DNA from: Chamaea fasciata
Taxonomy: Eukaryota; Chordata; Aves; Passeriformes; Sylviidae
NCBI GenBank assembly: GCA_029207755.1
Contig: JARCOQ010000006.1
Coordinates: forward strand, 1,652,846 to 1,716,845
Direction of reading: 5' to 3'
DNA: 64,000 bases
Below the pieces are notes generated by a model. It was not told where the DNA came from. It worked only from the letters and a program-made list of their open reading frames with translations, and ran no database searches. A program made the translations under genes and the position numbers. Shown piece after piece: positions 1 through 43,510 of the stretch (the first letter of the stretch is position 1; every line of letters begins with the position of its first letter).

Positions 1-625
1 CCTCTTGGGAAGGAGAAGGGGAACCCAGCCTTCTTTTCTAGCCCGGTTCCCAAAATCCCTTCCCATGGCACCCCTTGGGAAGGACACTGAGAGGTCACAG
101 AGAAGGGGATCCTGCTGGTTTTTTCTAGACTGGCTCCCAAAATCCCTTCATGTGCCATCTCTTGGGAAGGACACACAGAGAAGAGGATCCTCATAAGGGA
201 ATAAAGGGATCCCACCGCTTTTTTCTAGCCTGGTTCCCAAAATCCCTTCCCATGTCACCCCTTGGGAAGGACACAGACTGGCCATGGAGAAGTGGATCCT
301 CACAAGGGAATAAGGGGGATTCTGGCCCCCAGAATCCGTTCCATTGCCACCCTTTGAGAGGGACACTGAGAGGTCCTGGAGAGACAGATCCCCCAGCTTT
401 GTTCCAGCCCAGCTCCCAGGATCCTGTGTGATCTCTTGGGGGACACACAGAGGTCACGGAGAAAGGGATCCCACTGGTTTTCCGTTTTTTCCTAGCCCAG
501 CTCCCAAACTCCCTTTCCATGTCACCCCTTGGGACAGACACACGAGGAGGGTCACAGAGAAATGACCCCATGGCGAGGCAATAAAATCCATCCCACCCCC
601 CTTTCCCAGCCCGGCTCCCCAAATC
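1..625. repeat. Degenerate tandem repeat, unit about 90 bp
   Basis: About seven copies with a shared core CCCAAAATCCCTTCCCATG and an oligo-T/CTAGCCC stretch, at spacings of 84-112 bp. It fills the DCTN1 intron beyond exon 17 and continues to the window edge. Confidence 0.8.
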
Positions 626-679
626 CCTGGAACTCCGGGCGCAGAGGGAGGGAAGGGACGGGCCGGGGCGGGCACTCAC

Positions 680-34375
<33,696 letters not shown>

Positions 34376-35614
34376 GCTGCCGCGCTCCAGAGATTCCCGA
34401 TGTGCAGACAGCAGCTCTCCCAGCTCACGGCCGGCAGCATCCAGCGGCGCTTCCCAGCGTCCCGACCGATCCCAGCATCACCCCCCCCCCCCAACCCCTC
34501 CTCTCCCCCGGGCGGTACAAGAGGGAGGGAACCCCTTTTCTGGGCGAGGATGCTCCGAGGGAGGGATACAGAGAATTCCAGCGCTGCCGATGGAGCCACT
34601 CTGCGCCAGTGCCGCTCCAGACTTGTCACGGCGCCGGCGGCTCGCTGGGTCCTAAAGCTCCCCGAGCAGGAGGAGGCACCGGGCCACCGGGCACGGCCAC
34701 ACTCTCCTCCGGCTCGCCCTGTGGTGGCCACCGGGCAGGGACACCCCAAATTCCTCCCGCACGGTGACCCCAGCCAAGGTTTGCCCCCAGTCGCTCTTCT
34801 CCTTCGCGGAGGAATTTGGAGGGAGAACAACGCCCTGCAGCGGGGGGTTCGTCCCAAATCCCCCGGGAGCGGCACCTGCGTGCGCGGATGGAGCCCAAGA
34901 GGTTAATCAGGGGCGGCTGGAATGATCGCTGATTGTCCTGCTCCTGGCCGTGACAGGTGACACCGTGTGCCATTGTTCCTGGCCCAGCTGACAGATCCCA
35001 AATTAACGCCCTCAGCCCTCTTTTCTGGCACCGTTCCCGGGGCTAATCAGGCTACCGAGGGGGATTTGGGAGCCACCGGGATTGGCCACTGCCCGACATT
35101 CCAAGCCCGGGATCCCAACACATGGAATATCCCGAGTTGGAACGGACCCACGGGATCAGGGATCCAACTCCTTCCCTGCACAGGGCAACCGCAACAATCC
35201 CACCCTGTCCCTGAAACACTCCTGGAGCTCTGGCAGCCTTGGGAATGCTCCTCAAGGAGCTTTAACAAGGCGCAGCTGGGATAAACACCACCAAACCCAG
35301 CTGGAAACTGGGAATTTCTCACTGGGACCACGAGGAACTCCACCAGAGTCACCTCAGGTATCTGCTGGTCATCGGTGCTCCAGCGGCTTCCCCTCTCCGC
35401 GCTGGTTTAAAGGAAACTTCACACGCCCAAAATCCACACAAACTTCTCCAAAAAGCTACAAAGAGGACGAGCTCCTTCCCTTCAGGCTCAAATTCTAAAC
35501 CAGTTCAGAAGATTTAGAAAATCTGGATTATTTTACCCACAGAAGGAGAAACCTCCTCCAGCACTGGAAGCTCACCGTGCTTCCCTGCCAGAATCTGGGA
35601 GCAATCATCACCTA

Positions 35615-35830
35615 TTTATAGACTCACGGAATGGTTTGGGTGGGAAAAGACCTTAAATCCCAATAATTCCACCCCATCCATGGGCAGGGACACCTTCCAC
35701 TATCCCAGGTTGCTCCAAGCCCTGACCTTGGACATTTCCATGAATCCAGAGGCAGCCACAGCTTCTCTGGGCACCCTGTGCCAGGGCTCAGCACCCTCAC
35801 AGGGAAGGATTTCTTCCTAATTCCTAAATT
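35615..35830 (-). repeat. CR1 LINE 3' end
   Basis: Antisense CR1 from CACGGAATGGTTTGGGTGGG to AGGGAAGGATTTCTTCC. Confidence 0.9.
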
Positions 35831-36129
35831 CTAAAGGATTTCTGCTCTTCCCCTCCCCTGCAGGATCCTCCCCTCTGGGATCCTGGGAGCAGAACAGGAG
35901 CCGTGGACACAAACACTTGGAAGGTGCTCAGCCCACGGAGCGACGGCGCGGGTTGTGTTCCGAGGAGAGGCTGGAACGCCAAGAGGGAACTCAAAATTCA
36001 AGAAAGCTTCCTCTAAGAGCAAGGAAAACCGGGAAACACCCACGGAATTTCAGCAGGAATTCAGATGGGAGGAAGGGTGAGCATCCCCTCAGAGCACGGC
36101 AACTCCTCACTGCTCTTCCCACAGAGAAT

Positions 36130-36430
36130 AGCAGGAACAAACCCAAAACCAGGAAAATACCAGGGAATGCCAGGAAAATACCAGGGAAAACCAGGAAAAC
36201 ACCGGGAATGCCAGGAAAATACCAGGGAATGCCAGGGAAAACCAGGAAAATACCTGAAAAACCAGAAAAATACCAGGGAATGACAGGGAAAACCAAAAAA
36301 AATGCCAGGAAATACCAGGGAAATACCTGGAAAATCAGGAAAACACATGGAAAATACCAGAGAAAACCAGGAAAATACCAGGAAAATATCAGGGAAAACC
36401 AGGAAAATATCAGGGAAAACCAGCCAGGCT
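36130..36430. repeat. A-rich minisatellite, about 17-21-bp unit
   Basis: About 15 copies of CCAGGAAAATACCAGGGAA in variants, strongly purine-rich on the plus strand. Confidence 0.9.
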
Positions 36431-36574
36431 TTGCTCCCAGGTGGAGCAGAAGAGGAGTTGTTAATTTAAAAAGAAAATTACAAACGTCACACGGCTCCTC
36501 CTCCTCCGCCTCAGTCGGAGTTTTCCACGTTTAACTGAATTTACGGGGTTTTTTTTTTCCACACCAACACAATT

Positions 36575-36790
36575 TCACAGGATCGTGGGATGGTTTGGGA
36601 TGGGCAGGGACACCTTCCACCGTTCTAGGTGGCTCCAAGTCCCCTCCAACCTGGCCTGGAATATTTCCAGGGATCCAGGAGCAGCCACAGCTACCTCTGA
36701 GAAATCTGTGTTGAAAATCATGGAATAGAATGGTGGAATCCTTTAAGTTGGAAAAGCCTTTTCAAATCATGGATATCCCACTGGCACCTC
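36575..36790 (-). repeat. CR1 LINE 3' fragments
   Basis: Antisense CR1 with GTGGGATGGTTTGGGATGGG (36585 on), followed by a second 3' terminus at about 36716 (AATCATGGAATAGAATGG). Confidence 0.78.
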
Positions 36791-37449
36791 CCAGGATATC
36801 CCATTTCTCGGCACAGCAAAGTCACAGGTACCACTTGCCACCTCCTGCTTTATTTACAGCTTGGATTTGGGATGAAAATGAACCCCCGAGGGAAAGAATC
36901 CTGGAAAATCCTGAGCTGGGAAAGACCCACGAGGATCCTGTGCTTAAACAAGAAGCTGAGGTGGGGCAGGAGCTTTGTCAGTGCCTGAATTATTGGGATT
37001 TGGGAAGTTTTGGTAATTAAAACTCCGTGAGATGACCCAGAGCCCTCTGGGAACACCACAACCTCCAACAGGGCTTTGGCTGCTCCACCCTCGCCACAAC
37101 CTACGGATTTGGGGCTAAACCTGCTCTGTACAAAGGGGAACAATCCCAATTTTCCCCTAAACACTGGGACAAACTGCTGCTCCAGCTGAAAAAATCCCCA
37201 GGATAAACAAACCCTCCTGGGCCTTCCAGGACCTCCAGCATCCCCTTTTCCAGGGAAACACACCCAAAATGGGATTAAACCTCTGAAATAAATTTCCTGG
37301 TGCACTGAGTAGGGATGGGACTGGCACAGGGGACCCCTGGCAAAGGAAGCAGGAGCCAAATCCCAGCCCCTTCCCAGGTATTTTGGGATTTAGCAGGAAT
37401 ATCACAGGCATTGCCTTGTGCTCCTGCTCAGAGAGTCTCCGGAGCCGTG

Positions 37450-37548
37450 TCCTGGGATGGACACTGGGATGGACACTGGGATGGACACTGGGATGGACAC
37501 TGGGATGGACACTGGGAGGGACACTGGGAGGGACACTGGGATGGAGCA
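37450..37548. repeat. 12-bp tandem repeat (GGGATGGACACT), about 8 copies
   Basis: Nearly perfect units; the last two carry a T-to-G change (GGGAGGGACACT). The 12-bp period keeps reading frames open, which explains the short repetitive ORFs here. Confidence 0.95.
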
Positions 37549-38244
37549 GCCCAGAGCATCCTCAGGGTCACACCTGGTTGGGGCTGAAGCGATCCTCACA
37601 CTCCTGGGAGGAAGAACCCAGTGTCACAGAGCTCCAGGGATTCCCAGTGCCACCCCTTCCACCTCCAGGGATTCCCAGTGCCAGCCCCGTCACATCCCAG
37701 GCCACGGATCCCCCCACAAACCAGCCCAGCCATAGCTCTGCAGGCTCCACACAGATTTCCTGCTGCCCAAACTCTCTGTCTAATTCATTATCACAGAGAA
37801 AAGATGTCCAGAAATATCCCCCCTCAACCTCCAGGTTTTTCCCTGGGATCTGGGATACACGCCAGCCCCCTGCTGAGCAGCTGGAACACCCCCAGCTCAG
37901 GGAGCACGAGGAGGAGGAGGGAGATGAAAAAAACTTTTAGAAGTTCCCACCGTTTATCCAGCAGCAGCAAAATTCCACCTTATTGCATTTGGATTTATTT
38001 TATACACAAATCTCCCAGTGGAAATTCCTCCACAAAAGCTGATTTTGGGGTTGGGGGGCAGCTTGAGTTTGTCAGGAAACTGAGTTCAGGGAGAGAAATC
38101 CTAAACTAGCATTTGGGGTTTGGTCTTCAATGAGTCAAAATCAATCCAGAGCAGAGGCTTTTAAGGCTTTTTAAATCCTGCTCCAAGCCCTGAACACTCC
38201 GAGGGGACCCCAAAAGTCTCCCTGTGGAGGGGAATCCAAATCCT

Positions 38245-38560
38245 GGAGTCATGGAATGGTTTGGGTTGGAAGAGACCTCAAAGCTCATCCAGTGCCTCCC
38301 TCTGTCATGATCAGGGACACCTTCCACTGTCCCAGGGTGCTCCAAACCCCATCCAGCCCGGCCTTGGACACTGCCAGGGATCCAGGGGCAGCCACAGCAA
38401 ATCTGGGAATTCCACTCCAGGACATCCCCACCCTCCCAGCCAGGAATTCCTTCCCAATATTTCACCCCAGTCTCCTCTTTCCCAGTGGCAAGCCATTCCC
38501 CGTGTCCTGTCCCTCCATCCCTTGTGCCAAGTCCCCCTCTGCAGAGCTTGACCAGTTCCC
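38245..38560 (-). repeat. CR1 LINE 3' end
   Basis: Antisense CR1 from CATGGAATGGTTTGGGTTGG to GCCATTCCCCGTGTCCTG. Confidence 0.92.
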
Positions 38561-38684
38561 TCCACCCCAAATTAGGGAGATCCTCCACCCAAAATGAGGT
38601 CACCCAGCCAGGTCACTTGGGAACGACACAAACTGGAGGAGGGGGGGACACACAGTGACACCCACTGGGCTCTCACACCAATTC

Positions 38685-38925
38685 CCATGGAATTACGGAA
38701 TGGTTTAGGGTGAAAACCCCTCAGAGTCCAACCATTGTCAGCGGTGGCCTTGGCAGTGCTGGGGGAATGTCCCCGGGTGCCACATCCACAGGGTGTTAAA
38801 TCCCCGCGGGCATGGATGGGGAGTTTCCCACTGCCAGGGCTGGACAACCCTTTCCACGAAGGAATTTCCCCCGGTGTCCAACCTGAACCCGGCACAACTC
38901 GAGGCCGTTCCCTGCCAGCAGAACC
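38685..38925 (-). repeat. CR1 LINE 3' end of a second subfamily
   Basis: Antisense CR1 with ACGGAATGGTTTAGGGTG and AATTTCCCCCGGTGTCC, ending about 65 bp before the orphan CpG island. Confidence 0.82.
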
Positions 38926-38989
38926 CGACTTTTCCCGACTCCACCCTTCCTCCAAGGGGAATCGTGCAGAACCAGCAGCTCCCTTCCAA

Positions 38990-39235
38990 TCCCCCTTTTC
39001 CCCCCTCGGGGACCTCATTCCAGGTGCCGGCGCTAGGACCCGGCGCTGGAGCCTGCGCCCTGCTCGGCTGCACCGCGGCACCGCAGCCCCCGCAGCCGCC
39101 TCCCTCCCACCCCCGACCCCGCGGGATCATCCCGCCGCATTCCCGGCGCGTTCCCGGCTCCTTCCCGCCGCCCCTGGGATCCGAGCTGCTCCTCCGTAGC
39201 CACAGCAACGCCGGGACAACGACGCCGAGGTCAGT
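38990..39235. promoter_or_regulatory. Orphan CpG island with a consensus RFX X-box
   Basis: About 250 bp with dense CpG in otherwise CpG-poor intergenic sequence. It contains GTAGCCACAGCAAC at 39196-39209, which fits the X-box GTNRCC-N(0-3)-RGYAAC exactly, followed by a plus-strand GAG|GTCAGT donor-like site at about 39229. No protein-coding exon can be recognised nearby. It could be a distal promoter of the LRR gene or of a noncoding RNA. Confidence 0.5.
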
Positions 39236-40304
39236 TTGGATTTTTCAGCTCGTCCCCACCTCTCCGGCAGCCCGCGGGATTTGCCGGCTGATCCCAACCG
39301 GGATGTTGTTCCCGGGAAAAGCTGATTTAACCCAGCTCGGGGAATGGGTGAGACAGAGCTGCTCGTTCCAAAGCGGGACTTTGCTCGAAATCCCTGGATT
39401 TCCACCATCCCAAACCCCTCTCGGATCTTGCTCCCAGCGATTCCCAGCTTTAAACTTTATTCCCTTATGGAATTCCTGAGCGGCCCCCTTCCCTCAGAGG
39501 GCTGGAAAACGAGGGCATGGAGCACGGGGCGGGGAGGAATATCCAGGGCTGCAAGTCATTCCATAATCCATAAACTCCAACCCATCCAAACCCCATTCCC
39601 TCCAAAAATACCCCGATCCATCCAATCCTTTTCCCAATCCCTGGAAAAGCTGGGAGCAGAGCTCTCTGCACCACGCCAAGGGGACAATTCAGCCAGAGCA
39701 GTCCCCACATCCCTGCCATCCTCACCACCCCCTGCCCTTCCCTCTTTTCCATTCTTTAGGCATTTTCCTCTGAGACTGAAAACCTTCCCAAATTTTTGCT
39801 TCAGCTGTTCCTGGGTGGGATTTGAGGCTCTGGAGAATCAGCACAACGTGACCCCACCCCGGGACGACCCCAGCATCCAGAGCTCCCGACACTGAAATCC
39901 ACGAAAATCCCTCCTTTTCTTCCTTAAATACACCAAAGGAACCGAATCCTTGTTTTTATTCCCAAAGCCACCACCCAGCTCCGCGTTCGGGAATGGAGGG
40001 AGGAAGGAAAACCGCTCCAAGGTCACCTGGGCAGGTGAAAAACACCCGGCACAGAACCTGCCAGGAGAGCCCCACATTCCAAGAATTCCCGATGAGAGCA
40101 GGGATTTTTAAAAACCGACAAGGAAACCCAAAAACGCTGCGTGAAATCGGGGCCAGTCTGCAGTGGAACAGCCCGGGAAAAGGTCCCTCCCGACGGGAAT
40201 TCGGGAATTCTGGAATTCCCTGACCAGTCCAGAGTGAGGGGATGGCACCAGCGGAGCCACCAGGACCAACGCACCTCACGCAGGTAAATAAACGGCTCCG
40301 CCTG

Positions 40305-40535
40305 CATTCCACCCCGTAATTAATCATTATCAATTCATTAATTATTCATACTAATGCTAATGAGGGCGGGTCGTGCTCTGCCACAATTCCCAGCACACAG
40401 AATCCCCTGCTGGAAGATCCTGGGAAGCTTTTCCTGCATCCAGGATCGGGAATATCCATCCTGCTTACCCTTAATGAGTTCCCCCCATAATTAGCCCGGG
40501 CGTTAATTACCCCCCGGGGGCTGAGTCATTCGGGA
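40305..40535. promoter_or_regulatory. AT-rich TAATTA/ATTAATTA cluster in intergenic DNA
   Basis: At 40316-40365 there are several TAATTAAT/ATTAATTATTCAT cores and GCTAATGAG. At 40470-40520 there are further ATAATTAG and GTTAATTAC cores next to CCCCCCGGGGGCTGAGTCA, which ends in an AP-1/MARE-like TGAGTCA. The block resembles a conserved noncoding element, but conservation cannot be judged from one sequence. Confidence 0.3.
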
Positions 40536-40589
40536 TCAAACCTTCCCGATCCCACACCGAAATCCCGAGGGGGAAGTGTCGCCCTCAGC

Positions 40590-41340
40590 CCATCACTGAG
40601 CGCTCCTCACACAGAGCCCCGAAACGCCCCCAAAACACCCCTAAACCCCCCAAAACACCCCTAAACCCCCCAAACATCCCTAAATCCTCCCCGAACATCC
40701 CTAAACACCCCTGCAGACCCCCCCAATCCCGAAATGCCCCCCAAACACCCCCAAATGCCCCCCCAAACGCTCCCATAGACCCCAAAACGCCCCCAAACAC
40801 CCACATAAACCCCTAAATGCCCTAAACACTCAAACAACCCTAAATCCCCCCCAAACACTCACACAGACCCCGAAATGCCCTCAAACACCCCTAAATCCCC
40901 CCAAAGACCCCTAAATCCCCCCCAAATACCCCTAAGTTCCCCCAAACACCCCATAGACCGCTAAACGCCCCCACAGACCCCGAAATGCCCTCAAACACCC
41001 CCAAATCCCCCCCCAAACACCCCCACAGACACCTCTACACCCCCATAAACTGCTCACGGACCCCAAACATCCCCACAGATCCACCCCGTACGCCCCTAAA
41101 TCATCCCAAAAGCACCCCACAAAGCCCTTTAGAGCGCCATAAATGCCTCACACAAAACCCCCCCATCACCCCACAGAGCACGGACACCCCCAGAAATCCT
41201 ACACAGAGCCCCCAACTCCCTTCAAACCGCTCAGGCATCCCCTCCATAAACCCCCAAACCTTCTCGAACGCCCCCAAATCTCCATCGACCCCCTCACACA
41301 GACCCCCCCCCCCAAACATCCCCCTCGCATCCCTCACACC
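40590..41340. repeat. C-rich array (CCCCAAACACCCCTAAA type)
   Basis: About 750 bp of degenerate units of roughly 15-25 bp made of CCCC runs split by AAA, TAAA or CAGACC. The opposite strand is G4-prone (runs of GGGG every 8-12 bases). It leads directly into the LRR gene CpG island. Confidence 0.88.
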
Positions 41341-41803
41341 CCCACAACGAAGGACGCTCGGCGTCCCGCCGACACCGCGGCACCTCCCTCTCTCTCCCCA
41401 GCCCCGAATTCACATCTGGCCCCGTTCCCGGGACGCTCCGGGAGCCCCCGACCCCCTCAGGCCTCCCCCGGTACCTCCGGCCCGGCCGCTCCCGGTACCG
41501 TCGACCCCGCCCGATAAAAAGGCCCCCCACGGGCTGCCGCTCGTCGTGCCTGACGCCCAGCGCGGCCGTACGGCCGCGCTGGGCGTCAGGCACGGCGTGG
41601 GGCAGCCCGCGGGGGCAATAAGGGCGGAAGGGGCTTCGCTGTTTGCGCATGCGCGGTGCGCAGAGTGAAGCCAAGGGAAAGGGAGGGGCGAGTCATGGCG
41701 GGGCCAGGCCCGGGGAGGAGGATGAGGAGGAAAAGGAGAGGGAGGAGGAAGCAGCGCGACGGGGACGGGATCGATCGGGACGGGACGCGGCTGGGAGCCT
41801 TCG
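41340..41803 (+). promoter_or_regulatory. CpG-island promoter and probable 5' untranslated exon of the LRR gene
   Basis: A CpG-rich block holds a consensus NRF-1 site (TGCGCATGCGCG, 41644-41655) and a good donor (TCG|GTGAGC at 41803/41804). It is the nearest plausible first exon for the LRR gene. An ATG at 41696 opens a Gly/Arg-rich frame (MAGPGPGRRMRRKRRGRRKQ), but spliced to the acceptor at 43473 it meets a stop within about 11 codons and is out of frame with the main ATG. I therefore treat it as an upstream ORF, not the protein start. Confidence 0.5.
41529..41610. repeat. Long palindrome (perfect over 50 bp, extended to about 82 bp)
   Basis: Bases 41545-41594 are an exact inverted repeat with no spacer: 25-base arms meeting at 41569/41570 (centre GGCCGTACGGCC). 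Outside it the arms continue for about 16 more bases each with only a few mismatches (GGGCTGCC facing GGCAGCCC). It lies in the LRR gene promoter CpG island, about 50 bp before the NRF-1 site. It could extrude as a cruciform, or be an assembly fold-back. Confidence 0.95.
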
Positions 41804-42339
41804 GTGAGCGCTGCCGACTTGGCACCGCCCGCCGACAGCAAAGGAAGGGGGAGGTGGTGGTAAGAGGAGGTGTTGCCATGGAAACGGGGTGGTTTTATTC
41901 CCACCTCCTGGCGTTGCTTGGGATCGGGACGTGGTCTCGGGAATGGGGCTGGGGAGAGGCGATCCCCAGAGGGGGTGGCCGAGGGTCCCCCAGGGAGGAC
42001 AGATCCCCAAGGAGATGCTGCCTCCAGGAGGGGTCCCCAAGGAAGGGGGTCCCCAAAGCCGCCGATGGAAAAGAGGGAATCCCCTCCCTTGGAATTTCCC
42101 CGCTGGACCCGATCCGGTCCCTCCGGGAAGGGTCTGGCCTCTTCCCCCGGGATCCGCGCCCTCCCCGGTGTCCCATCCCGGTTCTCCCAATCCCCTGCGG
42201 TGACATCCCGGCGTCCCGCTGCTGTCCCCGGCAGTGCCCCGGTGGCCGTGCCCGGGTGACAGTGACAGTGACGGGGAGACACAGCTCTGCCCTGCCCTGC
42301 CCGGATTACTCACCGTGCCCCTCCCGTTCCCTCCGCTGC

Positions 42340-42660
42340 GTGCCTGAGCTGCTCCCGGAGGGACTTTCTCCAGTTCCTGAGGGTCTTTTTCCTGTACCTG
42401 AGGGGTTTTTTCCCATTTCCCGGCGTTCTTTTCCCAGTCCGCGGGCGTCTCCTTTTCTACAGGGTCTTTTCCCCGTCCCCGGGGCTCTTTTCCCAGTCTC
42501 CGAGGACCTCTTCCTTATCCTAAAAGGGTCTTTTCCCCATCCCAGCGGGTCTTTTCGTGATCCCAGGGATCTTTTCCGCATCCCGGAGGGTCTTTTCCCG
42601 GTCCCCGGCTCCCTTTCTCCGGTTTCCAGCCCCTCTCCCCATCCCAGTTACCCTTCCCCA
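42340..42660. repeat. Minisatellite, about 28-bp unit (GGGTCTTTTCCC)
   Basis: About ten degenerate copies in the presumed first intron of the LRR gene. Confidence 0.8.
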
Positions 42661-43104
42661 CCCCACTGGGATTTTTTTTCTGAGGGACCCAGTAACCGGG
42701 ATTTGGTGTCGGACTGAGGTTTTGATTATCCCATCAGGATTCATCCCCTCGTTTCTTGCTGAATTCCAGGGACACCACAGCCAGCGCCACCGCCCCGGCG
42801 TCCCCCGTCCCGGTTAACACCGGGATAACTCCCGGAGCCGAGGGATCCCGTCCCGGAGCCGCCGGTGCCCGCCGGGAGCTGCGGGTGAGGAGGTTCGGGA
42901 TGTCCCGCAGGAGTTGCCGGGGGCTGAGCCGCGGTACCCGGTGCCGGTTCATCCCTGGATCGCGGCGGGATTCCCGCCGGGAATTGAGTGAAACCGGAAC
43001 GGGAACCGGCACCGGGCGGTTTCTAAGCCGGTTTGGGGGAGGCGACTCCAAAATGAGGTCGGGCTGTGACGGGTGGCGGTGCCTCGTCGTGTCTCTGAGT
43101 GTCC

Positions 43105-43510
43105 CATCCCCCCGCGGTGGCTGTCCCTGTCTGTCCCTGTCCCCAGTCAGTGCCCCAGCAGGGAATCCCTGACTGTCCTTGTCGCCGTCCCTATCCCCAA
43201 GTGGTGCCCTGCTGGCTGTCCCTGACTGTGACTGTCCCTTTCCCCTTCCCTGACTGTCCCTGTCTCAGGGGTGCCCTGGTGGCGGGCAGTGCCCATGGTG
43301 ACTGTCCCTGTCCCTGTCCCTGTGCAGGGATACCCTGGTGGTGGGCAGTGCCCATGTGTTGAAACCTGGAAACTTAGATTTTGGGGCAATGGTGACTGTC
43401 CCTGTCCCAGGGATTCCCCAGCGGCAGGCAGTGCCCACGGTGGCTGTCCCTGACTGTCCCTGTCCCCTTGCAGGGATGCCCCAGCGGCGGGCAGTGCCCA
43501 CGCTGACCAC
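43105..43510. repeat. Tandem repeat that includes the LRR start codon
   Basis: Copies begin CAGGGGTGCCCTGGTGGC (43266), CAGGGATACCCTGGTGGT (43325), CAGGGATTCCCCAGCGGC (43408) and CAGGGATGCCCCAGCGGC (43471). Spacings are 59, 83 and 63 bp. Each is followed by GGGCAGTGCCCA-like sequence and CTGTCCC runs. The last copy is the real splice acceptor plus ATG. Confidence 0.85.

Larger units (their letters stand above)
34876..38980. other. Intergenic region upstream of DCTN1
   Basis: No coding exon is recognised in this interval. It holds CR1 fragments and two short tandem arrays listed separately; the remainder is unremarkable single-copy DNA with occasional GCTAATCAGG motifs. Confidence 0.6.

Noticed and set aside
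40590..41340. Telomere-like CCCTAAA array
   Set aside because: Some units resemble CCCTAA but spacing and sequence are too irregular; it is a C-rich minisatellite rather than an interstitial telomere.
41656..42717. Open frame of 353 codons upstream of the LRR gene
   Set aside because: Low-complexity Arg/Gly/Pro then repeat-encoded Ser/Phe/Pro; crosses a good donor at 41803 and is out of frame with the LRR exons.
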